Shown one piece after another: positions 1-6,690 of a stretch of DNA of 10,866 nt; positions within the stretch are counted from its first letter, which is position 1, and every line of letters begins with the position of its first letter. The DNA comes from Acidobacteriota bacterium. GTDB lineage: Bacteria > Acidobacteriota > Blastocatellia > RBC074. The DNA lies in the NCBI GenBank assembly GCA_013140935.1, contig JABFSD010000556.1, positions 1 to 10,866 on the forward strand, written 5' to 3'. The translations under genes and the position numbers were made by a program. The notes under the pieces are model-generated. The model did not search any database. It had not been told where the DNA came from and saw only the letters and a program-made list of their open reading frames with translations.

Positions 1-434
1 CTTCGGCAACGTGCAATTTCAACAAATGGTTCGGCCTCAAAGCCGACTTCAGCGGACATTACGACAGTTACAACTTTCCGACGATCGGCAAAGTCAATCT
101 GAGCAGCCACCTGTTTCTGGCGGGCGGGCAGTTCACTTATCGCGGCAGCGACCGCATTCAACCGTTTGCGCACCTGATGGCGGGCACGGTGTTGTTGCGC
201 GGTACGACGAGCAACATTCCTTGCCCGGCGACCGTTCCGGCGTGCGTCAACAAAATCACCGTGAGCGACACGGGCTTTGCGATGGCAGCCGGTGGCGGCG
301 TAGACCTCAAGGTTGCCAAGGCGCTGGCTATCCGGCTGATTCAAGCCGATTACATTTACATTCGTAACGATGGCGAAAACGGACACGCGATGCGCCTTTC
401 AACTGGCGTGGTCGTGCGTTTGGGCGACCAATAA
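1..434 (+). CDS. outer membrane beta-barrel protein, 5' truncated by window edge
   Basis: This is the C-terminal 143 residues of a small outer-membrane beta-barrel protein (OmpA-like or porin-like superfamily). Full codons start at base 3 and the TAA stop is at 432-434. It aligns along its whole length with the next gene: both have NKWFG, DFSGHY, HLFL..G.QFT, PF.H and a C-terminus of RLSTG.V.RLGDQ. Alternating polar and hydrophobic strands with glycine- and aromatic-rich turns support a membrane barrel. Compared with its neighbour it carries a longer loop containing a Cys pair (CPATVPAC), which could form a disulfide once exported. The signal peptide and N-terminus lie outside the window. The final residue is Gln rather than the aromatic residue typical of a BAM signal, and the neighbour shares this. 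The function is unknown; such proteins are usually annotated only as porin-family or outer membrane beta-barrel proteins. Confidence 0.8.
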   Translation, partial: SATCNFNKWFGLKADFSGHYDSYNFPTIGKVNLSSHLFLAGGQFTYRGSDRIQPFAHLMAGTVLLRGTTSNIPCPATVPACVNKITVSDTGFAMAAGGGVDLKVAKALAIRLIQADYIYIRNDGENGHAMRLSTGVVVRLGDQ

Positions 435-443
435 CACACGGTT

Positions 444-481
444 TCGCAGCCGCAGAAATCATCCGGTTTCTGCGGCTGCGA
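444..481 (+). terminator. strong hairpin, probable intrinsic terminator of the first barrel gene
   Basis: Ten bases after the stop codon, the arm CGCAGCCGCAGAAA (445-458) is perfectly complementary to TTTCTGCGGCTGCG (467-480) around an 8-base loop, and T444-A481 adds a fifteenth pair. The GC-rich stem is followed only by ATTTCACT, so the U tract is short. Termination is likely, but the efficiency is uncertain. Confidence 0.75.
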
Positions 482-489
482 TTTCACTG

Positions 490-515
490 GATGGCGACGG
501 TTTCTCGTCGTCATC
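490..515 (+). other. second hairpin right after the terminator
   Basis: GATGGCGACG (490-499) pairs with CGTCGTCATC (506-515) around a 6-base loop; one pair is G-U. It starts 9 bases after the terminator hairpin and has no T tract. It may back up termination, protect an RNA end, or be incidental. The rest of the 435-621 gap shows no convincing promoter by eye, apart from the ribosome binding site of the next gene. Confidence 0.45.
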
Positions 516-621
516 GCCGCACTCAACCAACTTAACGACCCACTGAATCTCAAGCTCCCTGACAGGTGCCAATGTGACAGCGAAGCCGCAGTATTCAGTT
601 CTCTCAAAAGGAAATTTGTTT

Positions 622-1200
622 ATGCGAAACTCACTTCTCGTGGCCTGTCTCTTGTTGCTATTGCCTTGCTTCGCGCTGGCGCAGGACGCACCGAAAGCCG
701 AAATCTTCGGCGGCTATTCTTTTTTACGCGCGGACGAAGAAGACTCTCCCGAAACCGACCTGCATGGCTGGAACGCTTCGGTCAACGTCAATCTCAACAA
801 ATGGTTCGGCGTAAAAGGCGATTTCAGCGGACATTACAATGACTTTCAGATCAGCCCCGGCGTCAAGGCCGATTTGAACACGCACCTGTTTCTGGGCGGC
901 GTGCAATTCACTTCCTACAAGTATGAAAAGGTCACGCCTTTCGTTCACGCACTGCTCGGCGTAGGGCGTAGAGGTTTTAGCGTATCGCGCGCCGTGGCGG
1001 GAACCAGTCAGAACAGTATTCACGACCATGCTTTCGCGCTGGTGTTGGGCGGCGGCATAGACGTGAAATTCAAAAAATCGCTCGCGTGGCGCGCGGCGCA
1101 GGTTGATTACGTTTTCACGACGTTTGACGACTTGCGCGACGACCGCCAACACAACCTGCGTCTCTCGACCGGTCTGGTGCTAAGGCTGGGCGATCAATAA
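622..1200 (+). CDS. outer membrane beta-barrel protein, tandem paralog
   Basis: A 192-residue exported beta-barrel protein. I chose ATG 622 because AAGGA lies at 608-612 with a 9-base gap, and because it opens a textbook Sec signal peptide: Met-Arg-Asn, a leucine-rich core, then a CFALA cleavage site before QDAPK at about residue 20. A GTG at 574 would add 16 residues ahead of the signal peptide and is unlikely. The mature start (AEIFGGYSFLR) is the usual first strand of OMP_b-brl-type proteins. The rest alternates strand and turn and ends in RLSTGLVLRLGDQ, nearly identical to the end of the upstream gene. The length fits a small barrel of about eight strands. Shared DNA words such as aacaaatggttcggc point to a tandem duplication. 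The substrate or role is unknown. A hairpin lies on each side, so it is probably monocistronic. Confidence 0.85.
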   Translation: MRNSLLVACLLLLLPCFALAQDAPKAEIFGGYSFLRADEEDSPETDLHGWNASVNVNLNKWFGVKGDFSGHYNDFQISPGVKADLNTHLFLGGVQFTSYKYEKVTPFVHALLGVGRRGFSVSRAVAGTSQNSIHDHAFALVLGGGIDVKFKKSLAWRAAQVDYVFTTFDDLRDDRQHNLRLSTGLVLRLGDQ

Positions 1201-1224
1201 ACGAACTTGAAACGAACTTGGATA

Positions 1225-1256
1225 AAAGTGGAACGGGCCAGCGTCCGTTCCACTTT
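1225..1256 (+). terminator. intrinsic terminator after the second barrel gene
   Basis: AAAGTGGAACGG (1225-1236) is perfectly complementary to CCGTTCCACTTT (1245-1256) around an 8-base loop, 24 bases after the stop at 1200. It has an A run on the left and T-rich sequence (TTTCCCTTTATT) on the right. Confidence 0.75.
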
Positions 1257-1328
1257 CCCTTTATTCGCCGCGCGCCGCTTTGAAGCCTTACCCGTCACCG
1301 CGTCGTCGCGCCTTGCGCTTCCACGAAC

Positions 1329-3080
1329 ATGCGCAAAAAAAATCGCCGCAAAAAACTGTCTCCTCAATGTGCGTTGCATGGCGTAGCGTTGTGCGCCGTT
1401 CTTGGTTGCGGCGCTTCGTCTGTTGCATTGGCGCAGCGCCGTCCGTCAGCCCAGCCCGCTTCCGCTAAAACTCCGATCACGATTGAGACTTCGGCCTTTC
1501 AACTTTATATCCCGACGATCGGGCCGACGCTGGTGCCTGCGTTTGAAAGTGCTGCGCGTTATCGCCTGTCGCTGCCTTTCGAGAAACAGCCCGCCAAGCT
1601 CACGGCGCGCGATCATCGTGCGTTAGCCGCGCAAGCCGTAAAAGCCGCCGAACAGTTCCGTACGCAAAATCAGGTGACAGAAAGCCTGAGCCGATATGCC
1701 GAAGCCTTGCAGCATTGGCGCGCCACTGGCGAAGCCGCGCAAGCCGCTTCGTCGTTGCAACAGATGGCGGCCTTGAGCGATCAACTCGGCGAACGCGCGC
1801 AAGCCATTCAGCATTTGCAAGCCGCGCTGCCCCTGTGGCGCAGCGTACCGAACCGCGAGCAGGAAGCCGCTACGCTTAACGAACTCGGTCGTCTGACCGC
1901 CGCGCAAGGCGACCAACGCGCCGCACAAGGTTATTTCAAACAAGCCCGTTTGCTCGTACAAACGCTGGGCTTGTTGCGTCCGAACGTGACGGCGGCGAGT
2001 TTGGCGAGCAGCAGCGAAACGACGGCGGCGCGTGCGCAAGCGACCACGGCTTACAATCTGGGCAAGCTCGCCGAACAGCAAAACCTGCCGCGCGAAGCCC
2101 TAGCGCATTACACCGAAGCCCTCAAACAATGGCGCACCGCGCGTGATCCGCTGGGACAAGCGACCGCGCTCAATACGCTGGGCAACTTGCTGGCGAAGGT
2201 GCAGCAACTCGACGAAGCCGCGAACTTGTGCGAACAGGCGCTGCCGCTCTGGCGCGCGAGCGGTGATGCGCGCGGCGAAGCCGTCACACTCAGCAATCTG
2301 GCGTTTATCGCTACGGCGCAAAACCGTCACGGCGAAGCGGCAACGCATCTGCAAAATTCGCTGCCGCTCTGGCGCAAGCTCAACGATCCGCGCGGCGAAG
2401 CCAACACCTTGCACGATCTCGCGGGCGCGCAACAGCGACTTGGCAATACGAATGAAGCCCTCGCTTTTTACGAACAGGCGTTGCCTTTGCGCCGTGCCGT
2501 AAGTGATCGGCGCGGCGAAGCCGCTACGCTCAACAACCTCGCGGGGCTTTATGCCGCGCAAACCGGAATAGACGCCAAACGCCGTGCGCTAACTTTTTAT
2601 CAGCAATCTTTCGAAATCCTCCGTCAATCCAATGACCCGCGCGGCGCGGCGCTCACGCTGGGCAATCTCGGACACGTTCACGAAAGCCTCGGCGAATTCG
2701 CGCAGGCTTTCGAGGCTTATCAACTCAGCCTCACGCTCGCGCGCGCCGCCAAAGATCAGGTGCGCGAAGCCGGTACGCTGATGAATCTCGCCGCCTTGCA
2801 TGCGCGCCGGGGCGAACGTCCCGCCGCCATCGCGCTGTTGCAACAGGCGCAATCGTTGTGGGCCACACTCAAAGCCACCGACAACGAAGCCGCTGCCTTG
2901 AGTCAACTCGCCGCCAACTATGCCGCCCTCGGCGAAAAGCAAAAGGCGCGCGAACATTATCAACAAGCCCTGGCGGCACGCTGGTCACTCACGCGCCCTG
3001 TGTTCGGCACGCCGACTTTATCGCACCGTCAGCCTGATGCTTTGATTTTCCCGATTACTTATCCGCACAGTTCACGCTAA
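1329..3080 (+). CDS. exported tetratricopeptide-repeat protein
   Basis: A 583-residue secreted or periplasmic TPR protein. Residues 1-35 form a signal peptide: a basic start (RKKNRRKK), a hydrophobic core and SVALA before Gln36. VLGC at 24-27 is only a weak lipobox, so a lipoprotein is possible but less likely. Residues 36-110 are a linker of unknown fold. About 10-11 TPR units of 40 residues fill 117-557, with the recurring pattern EAL..Y.QALPLWR...D.RGEA.TL.NLA.....G. One unit near 196-254 is expanded by an Ala/Ser/Thr-rich insert. The last 25 residues (PVFG to SSR) are not TPR. Such arrays are often fused to CHAT protease or other effector domains in soil bacteria; none is present here. 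TPRs bind proteins or peptides, so a scaffold or adaptor role is inferred. ATG 1329 is the first in-frame start after the TGA at 1281, but no clear Shine-Dalgarno sequence precedes it. Confidence 0.85.
   Translation: MRKKNRRKKLSPQCALHGVALCAVLGCGASSVALAQRRPSAQPASAKTPITIETSAFQLYIPTIGPTLVPAFESAARYRLSLPFEKQPAKLTARDHRALAAQAVKAAEQFRTQNQVTESLSRYAEALQHWRATGEAAQAASSLQQMAALSDQLGERAQAIQHLQAALPLWRSVPNREQEAATLNELGRLTAAQGDQRAAQGYFKQARLLVQTLGLLRPNVTAASLASSSETTAARAQATTAYNLGKLAEQQNLPREALAHYTEALKQWRTARDPLGQATALNTLGNLLAKVQQLDEAANLCEQALPLWRASGDARGEAVTLSNLAFIATAQNRHGEAATHLQNSLPLWRKLNDPRGEANTLHDLAGAQQRLGNTNEALAFYEQALPLRRAVSDRRGEAATLNNLAGLYAAQTGIDAKRRALTFYQQSFEILRQSNDPRGAALTLGNLGHVHESLGEFAQAFEAYQLSLTLARAAKDQVREAGTLMNLAALHARRGERPAAIALLQQAQSLWATLKATDNEAAALSQLAANYAALGEKQKAREHYQQALAARWSLTRPVFGTPTLSHRQPDALIFPITYPHSSR
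2091..2576 (+). repeat. in-phase 120-bp DNA repeats encoding four consecutive TPRs
   Basis: Units 2091-2210, 2211-2330 and 2331-2450 are exactly 120 bases; 2451-2576 is 126 bases. Identical words recur in register: cgcggcgaag at 2271, 2391 and 2511, and ctgccgctctggcgc at 2241 and 2361. The nucleotide-level similarity suggests internal duplication more recent than that of the outer repeats. Confidence 0.7.
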
Positions 3081-3157
3081 TCGCGCCGCCTCACCTTTTT
3101 GAGCGAGACCGCCTCGTTGCGATTCGCGCCTGACCATTCATCGGAAATTCACCACTA

Positions 3158-3186
3158 TTGATTGACGTTGACGAACCGCTCATAAA
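3158..3186 (+). promoter_or_regulatory. possible sigma-70-like promoter for the TonB-dependent receptor
   Basis: TTGATT (3158-3163) and CATAAA (3181-3186) are separated by 17 bases, each matching 4 of 6 consensus positions. Transcription would start near 3193, giving a leader of about 107 bases that contains the fold at 3216-3273. The region shows no other gene. Chance matches of this quality are common. Confidence 0.3.
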
Positions 3187-3215
3187 AAAGCCGTCGGTCA
3201 TTTCTGCACCTCCCG

Positions 3216-3273
3216 CTTACGATAAGATGCCGCTTCACTTCATCTTCACTTCATCGTAAGGAAGCGTAGCTTC
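3216..3273 (+). promoter_or_regulatory. two abutting stem-loops in the receptor leader
   Basis: CTTACGAT (3216-3223) pairs with ATCGTAAG (3253-3260). Directly inside, AAGATG (3224-3229) pairs with CATCTT (3241-3246), giving a 14-bp stem with a one-sided 6-base bulge and an 11-base loop. A second hairpin starts at the next base: GAAGC (3261-3265) pairs with GCTTC (3269-3273) over a GTA loop. The receptor's AAGGA lies at 3283-3287, just downstream. The placement suits a leader element controlling translation or RNA stability; the 8-bp outer arms could instead be a protein-binding dyad. I recognise no known riboswitch. Confidence 0.45.
3233..3254 (+). repeat. perfect 11-bp tandem duplication in the receptor leader
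   Basis: CTTCACTTCAT occurs at 3233-3243 and again at 3244-3254 with no spacer. The second copy supplies the bulge and the start of the closing arm of the stem described at 3216-3273, so slippage here would alter that structure. Confidence 0.8.
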
Positions 3274-3299
3274 AAGCAGGAAAAGGATTACGTAACTCA

Positions 3300-5483
3300 A
3301 TGTCACATTGTCTGAATATATCCCGTTCGTTGTTTGTTCTGACGGGTCTGCTGTTCGGCAGCCTCACGGCTTGGGCGCAAAGTGCGACGCTCAAAGGCCG
3401 CGTCACCATTGCCGGGCAAGACACGCCGGTACACAACGCCATCGTCGTCATCACGCAACTCAAGCGCACGGCGCAAACCGACGAACAAGGCCGCTACGAA
3501 TTCAAAGACGTGCCAGCGGGCGCTTATACGCTGATTGCGCAGTTGGATCGTTTGCCTGACGCGGTGCAGCGCGTAGAGGTCAAAGGTGACACGACCGCTG
3601 ACATTACCATCAAGCTGACGGGCATCCGCGAGCAAGTCACGGTGTCGGCGACGGGCAGCGAACAAACCGCGCTCGAAGCCTTTCAAGGCGCGACGGGTTT
3701 AGACAGCACGACGCTGCTCGAAAACAATCCGCAATCGTTGGGCGAAGCGTTGGAAAAACAAGTCGGCATCACCAAGCGCAGCAGCGGCCCTGGTTCGTCG
3801 CGTCCGGTGATTCGCGGCTTCGACGGCGACCGCGTACTGATTGCGCAAGACGGCATTCGCAGCGGTTCGGTCTCTTATTCGTCAGGCGATCACGGCGAGC
3901 CGATCAACGTGCTGACGGTCAAACGGCTCGAAGTCGTGCGCGGCCCGGCGACCTTGCTTTACGGTTCGAGCGCGCTGGGCGGCATCATCAACGCCGTCAC
4001 CGATCACGAACAGGCGCACGAAGGCCTCAACGGATTTTTCAGTTCGACCGGCGCTTCGACCTTGAATCTGGGCGGCGCGAGCGCAGGGCTTGAATACGGC
4101 ACGAAACGCTGGATGGTCTGGGCCAACGGTGGCGGACAAAAGAGCGGCGATTACGGCACGCCGTTAGGCAGAATTCTCAACAGCGGTACGCGCGCTTTCG
4201 ATTTCAACGGCGGCGGCGGTTATTACGGGCAGAAGGTATTTTTCAACGCGAGCTATTTCGTCAATTGCAATCGCTTCGGCGTGCCTTTTGATGCAACTGA
4301 TAAGAATGCCGAAATCGTCGCGCTCGATCCGCGCCGCCAGAGTTTGCGACTCAACGGCGGATTCAACGAACTGAGCGGCGCGCTCGATCACTTGCACCTC
4401 ACGTTCGATTACACCAATTACCAACACGATGAGTTAATCGAGAACGTGCCTGAGACACGCTTCTTCAACAAGACCTGGAGCTATCGCGCCATTGCTGAAC
4501 AAAAACGCACGGGCAAGCTGACCGGCACGTTCGGGATGAACGGTTTTTATCGTGACTACAACGTGCAAGGCGACGAAGCCCTCGTGCCGCCTACCACGCA
4601 AAGTTCGTTCGCCGTGTTTGGCGTAGAGCAACTCGATTTTGGCAAAGTCGCGTTTCAATTCGGCGGACGCATCGAACGCAATGAATACAACACCGTGCCT
4701 GACGAAGTGCGTGAGAACCGTGCATTCACGGGCGTATCGGCTTCGTTCGGCGTGCGCGTACCGGTGTGGGAAGGCGGCGCACTATCGGCCAATTACGCGC
4801 ACAGTTATCGCGCGCCTTCGTTAGATGAGCTTTATAATCAGGGGCCGCATCCGGGCAATCTGACGTTTGAGATCGGCAACACGGCGCTCCGGCGCGAACG
4901 CGGCGACGGCGTAGATGTCTCGCTCCGTCAGGCTTATAAAAACCTGCGCGCCGAAGCGCATTACTTTTATTACCGCTTGCAGGATTACATCTTTCTCGCG
5001 CCGACAGGCGATGAAGACGACGGCTTGCCGGTGGCCGAATACCTGCAAGCCAACGCGCGCTACACCGGCGTTGAGGTGGATTTGAACGCGGGCTTGCATC
5101 AATACCTCTCGTTGAACTTCGGCCTTGATATGGTCAACGCGCGTTTGACCGAAGACGCACGACTCGACCTGCCGCGCATTCCACCGTTGCGCGCGCGTTT
5201 GGGTTTTGATTTCAATTACCGAGGCTTTCGTGTGTTTCCCGAAATCATCAGCACGCGCAATCAGGACAGAGTGTTTACCAACGAAACGGCTACGGCTGGC
5301 TGGGCGACGGTGAATCTGACGGGGGGCTATACCAAAGCGACTTCACACGCGGCGCACATCGTTTCAGTGAGCGGCTTCAACCTGAATAACAAGCTCTATC
5401 GCAACCATCTCTCATTCCTCAAAACCATCGCGCCGGAAGTGGGACGCGGCGTGCGTGTGACTTATACGGTGCGATTTTTTTGA
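3300..5483 (+). CDS. ZnuD-like TonB-dependent outer membrane receptor
   Basis: A 727-residue TonB-dependent receptor that imports a ligand across the outer membrane using TonB-ExbBD energy. Residues 1-26 are a signal peptide ending AWA. Residues 29-108 form a carboxypeptidase-regulatory-like beta-sandwich, common in Acidobacteriota and Bacteroidota receptors. A TonB-box-like EQVTVSA is at 111-117. The plug spans about 125-237 with RPVIRGFDGDRV, DGIRSGS, GDHGEP, EVVRGPATLLYGSSALGG. The barrel fills the rest and ends in the aromatic YTVRFF. The barrel motifs GDEALVPPT (424-432), SYRAPSLDELY (502-512), EIGN.AL.RE and NHLSFLKTIAP (702-712) match the ZnuD family as I recall it. Asp197-His198 in the plug fits a conserved Asp-His pair in zinc receptors, but the long His-rich loop typical of zinc receptors is absent, so the substrate is unproven. 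ATG 3300 is preceded by AAGGA at 3283-3287 with a 12-base gap. Confidence 0.9.
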   Translation: MSHCLNISRSLFVLTGLLFGSLTAWAQSATLKGRVTIAGQDTPVHNAIVVITQLKRTAQTDEQGRYEFKDVPAGAYTLIAQLDRLPDAVQRVEVKGDTTADITIKLTGIREQVTVSATGSEQTALEAFQGATGLDSTTLLENNPQSLGEALEKQVGITKRSSGPGSSRPVIRGFDGDRVLIAQDGIRSGSVSYSSGDHGEPINVLTVKRLEVVRGPATLLYGSSALGGIINAVTDHEQAHEGLNGFFSSTGASTLNLGGASAGLEYGTKRWMVWANGGGQKSGDYGTPLGRILNSGTRAFDFNGGGGYYGQKVFFNASYFVNCNRFGVPFDATDKNAEIVALDPRRQSLRLNGGFNELSGALDHLHLTFDYTNYQHDELIENVPETRFFNKTWSYRAIAEQKRTGKLTGTFGMNGFYRDYNVQGDEALVPPTTQSSFAVFGVEQLDFGKVAFQFGGRIERNEYNTVPDEVRENRAFTGVSASFGVRVPVWEGGALSANYAHSYRAPSLDELYNQGPHPGNLTFEIGNTALRRERGDGVDVSLRQAYKNLRAEAHYFYYRLQDYIFLAPTGDEDDGLPVAEYLQANARYTGVEVDLNAGLHQYLSLNFGLDMVNARLTEDARLDLPRIPPLRARLGFDFNYRGFRVFPEIISTRNQDRVFTNETATAGWATVNLTGGYTKATSHAAHIVSVSGFNLNNKLYRNHLSFLKTIAPEVGRGVRVTYTVRFF

Positions 5484-5531
5484 GGGCGCGTGGTTGTCTG
5501 TTTCAGGCAGGGTGCGTTACCGTCACGGCCA

Positions 5532-6482
5532 ATGCGCATCGAAAAACTGATTATCCCTACGCCTTTTCCGGTCGGCCCGATCAACATCTATTTGGTGATG
5601 GACGATCCGCTTACGTTGATTGACACCGGGCCGAAAACGCCCGAAGCGTTGGAAGCCTTGCGCACGCAGTTGCGCGCGTTCGGCGTGGAACTCAAAGATA
5701 TTCGGCGCGTCATCCTTACCCACACGCACGAAGACCATTGCGGACTCGCAGCCACCATTCAACACGAAGCGAACGCCGACGTGTTCGTACACGAGTGGGA
5801 ACGCACCAACCTGACCGAACGCAATTTCACGCGCGTCAATCGCGGCTTGCTCAAGCAGGCGGGCGTGCCCGATGAGAGCCTCACGCACATGGCCGAGCGT
5901 TACGCGCTGGTGCATAGCTTCGCTGACGTAGTGTTGCGCGTTACGAGTTACGTTGATCACCACGAGTTCACCTTTGCCAGCGGTGCCTTGCGCGTCGTGC
6001 ATACGCCGGGCCACACGCCGGGTAGCTGTTGTTTGTGGCGCGAAAGCAATCGGCTGTTGATCGCGGGCGATACGATTTTGAAAAACATCACGCCGAATCC
6101 GGTGCTGAATGCCGATCCGTTCGATGGGGCGCGGCGCTTTGCTGCGTTGGGCGAATACGTCGTGTCGCTGGCGCGCGTGCGCGAGTTGGCTCCGACGCTG
6201 ATCTATACGGCGCACGGCGGCGAAGTGACTGAATACGACGAATATTTCTTTAGCCTCATCAAACACATCGAGACGCGCCAGCAAAAAGTCGTGGGCTTGA
6301 TTCCCCAAGACGGCACGACCGCCTGGCAAATGTCGCAACAGCTTTTCCCGCACGTGAAAGATTTGAACCGCTTCCTCGCCGTGTCGGAAACCATCGCTCA
6401 TCTGGATTGGGGCGTGATGGAAGGGCGCTTGCGAAGCGAACGGCGCGCGGGCGTAGACTGGTTTCACCCTGCCTCGCATTGA
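5532..6482 (+). CDS. metallo-beta-lactamase-fold hydrolase with C-terminal winged helix
   Basis: A cytoplasmic hydrolase of about 316 residues in the metallo-beta-lactamase superfamily (glyoxalase II, lactonase or LACTB2-like branch). With Met at 5532 as residue 1, metal ligands are visible in HTHEDHCG (64-71), His161 in HTPGHTPGS, Asp180 in AGDT and His228 in AHGG, so the dinuclear metal site looks complete. The last 60 residues (QDGTTAWQMSQQLFP ... AHLDWGVMEGRL) match the BLACT_WH winged-helix tail of LACTB2-like enzymes. The natural substrate (thioester, lactone or phosphodiester) cannot be read from sequence. The frame is also open from a GTG at 5490, only 6 bases after the receptor stop; I prefer 5532 because MRIEKLIIPTP begins the conserved first strand. 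Neither start has a good Shine-Dalgarno sequence, so translational coupling to the receptor is plausible. Confidence 0.85.
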   Translation: MRIEKLIIPTPFPVGPINIYLVMDDPLTLIDTGPKTPEALEALRTQLRAFGVELKDIRRVILTHTHEDHCGLAATIQHEANADVFVHEWERTNLTERNFTRVNRGLLKQAGVPDESLTHMAERYALVHSFADVVLRVTSYVDHHEFTFASGALRVVHTPGHTPGSCCLWRESNRLLIAGDTILKNITPNPVLNADPFDGARRFAALGEYVVSLARVRELAPTLIYTAHGGEVTEYDEYFFSLIKHIETRQQKVVGLIPQDGTTAWQMSQQLFPHVKDLNRFLAVSETIAHLDWGVMEGRLRSERRAGVDWFHPASH

Positions 6483-6484
6483 TG

Positions 6485-6564
6485 GTGAACGAACCGGGCT
6501 TCTCCGCCCTGCCGTAAGCGAAGCTCATGGCTGTGAAGCCCATCCCCAAGCCGATACGGTTCAC
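6485..6564 (+). other. interrupted inverted repeat after the hydrolase gene
   Basis: GTGAA and CCG (6485-6489 and 6494-6496) can pair with CGGTTCAC (6557-6564). Inside, GGGCTTC (6496-6502) can pair with GAAGCCC (6535-6541); the two helices compete for one base. There is no T tract, so this is at best a weak or Rho-assisted 3' end for the receptor-hydrolase transcript. I see nothing else between here and 6644. Confidence 0.3.
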
Positions 6565-6643
6565 ACTGGTTGTCCTGGACTACGGTGTTCCATTTGCTTC
6601 TCCTGAAAAATATTTTGGCTGGCCTCTTGCTAAGTAAGACATC

Positions 6644-6668
6644 ATTACGATACGCTACGTTTCGTAAT
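6644..6668. promoter_or_regulatory. 25-bp palindrome, probable TetR operator
   Basis: The left arm ATTACGATACG (6644-6654) and right arm CGTTTCGTAAT (6658-6668) match as inverted repeats at 10 of 11 positions around CTA. The size, high symmetry and position 22 bases upstream of the tetR start are typical of a TetR-family autoregulatory operator. I saw no second copy in the window. The promoter is not obvious; TACGAT within the left arm could act as a -10, in which case binding would block RNA polymerase. Confidence 0.65.
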
Positions 6669-6690
6669 CGAAAGGTGAGCGAGAAACCGC

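Noticed and set aside
11..367. 118-codon frame starting at GTG 11
   Set aside because: It is out of frame with the barrel gene, which aligns residue by residue with its neighbour; the product is Gln/Arg-rich and unlike any family.
1201..1220. Direct repeat of ACGAACTTG at 1201 and 1212
   Set aside because: Only 9 bases, with no symmetry or neighbouring mobile-element feature; probably a small slippage duplication before the terminator.
1329..1420. Lipoprotein signal in the TPR protein (VLGC)
   Set aside because: Leu at -2 is unfavourable, and a better signal peptidase I site (ALA before Gln36) follows; kept only as a minor alternative.
2091..2576. Repeats considered as a CRISPR or non-coding satellite
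   Set aside because: The period is exactly 40 codons and encodes TPR helices in one open frame; there is no alternation of constant repeat and variable spacer.
5523..6479. 318-codon antisense open frame across the hydrolase gene
   Set aside because: The plus-strand frame has complete metal-binding motifs; the antisense product has no recognisable domain and low-complexity Arg/His/Ala composition typical of GC-rich mirror frames.
6611..6655. A sigma-70 promoter for tetR
   Set aside because: TTGGCT and TTGCTA give no acceptable -10 at 16-18 bases, and TACGAT is only 13 bases from TTGCTA; not called as a feature.
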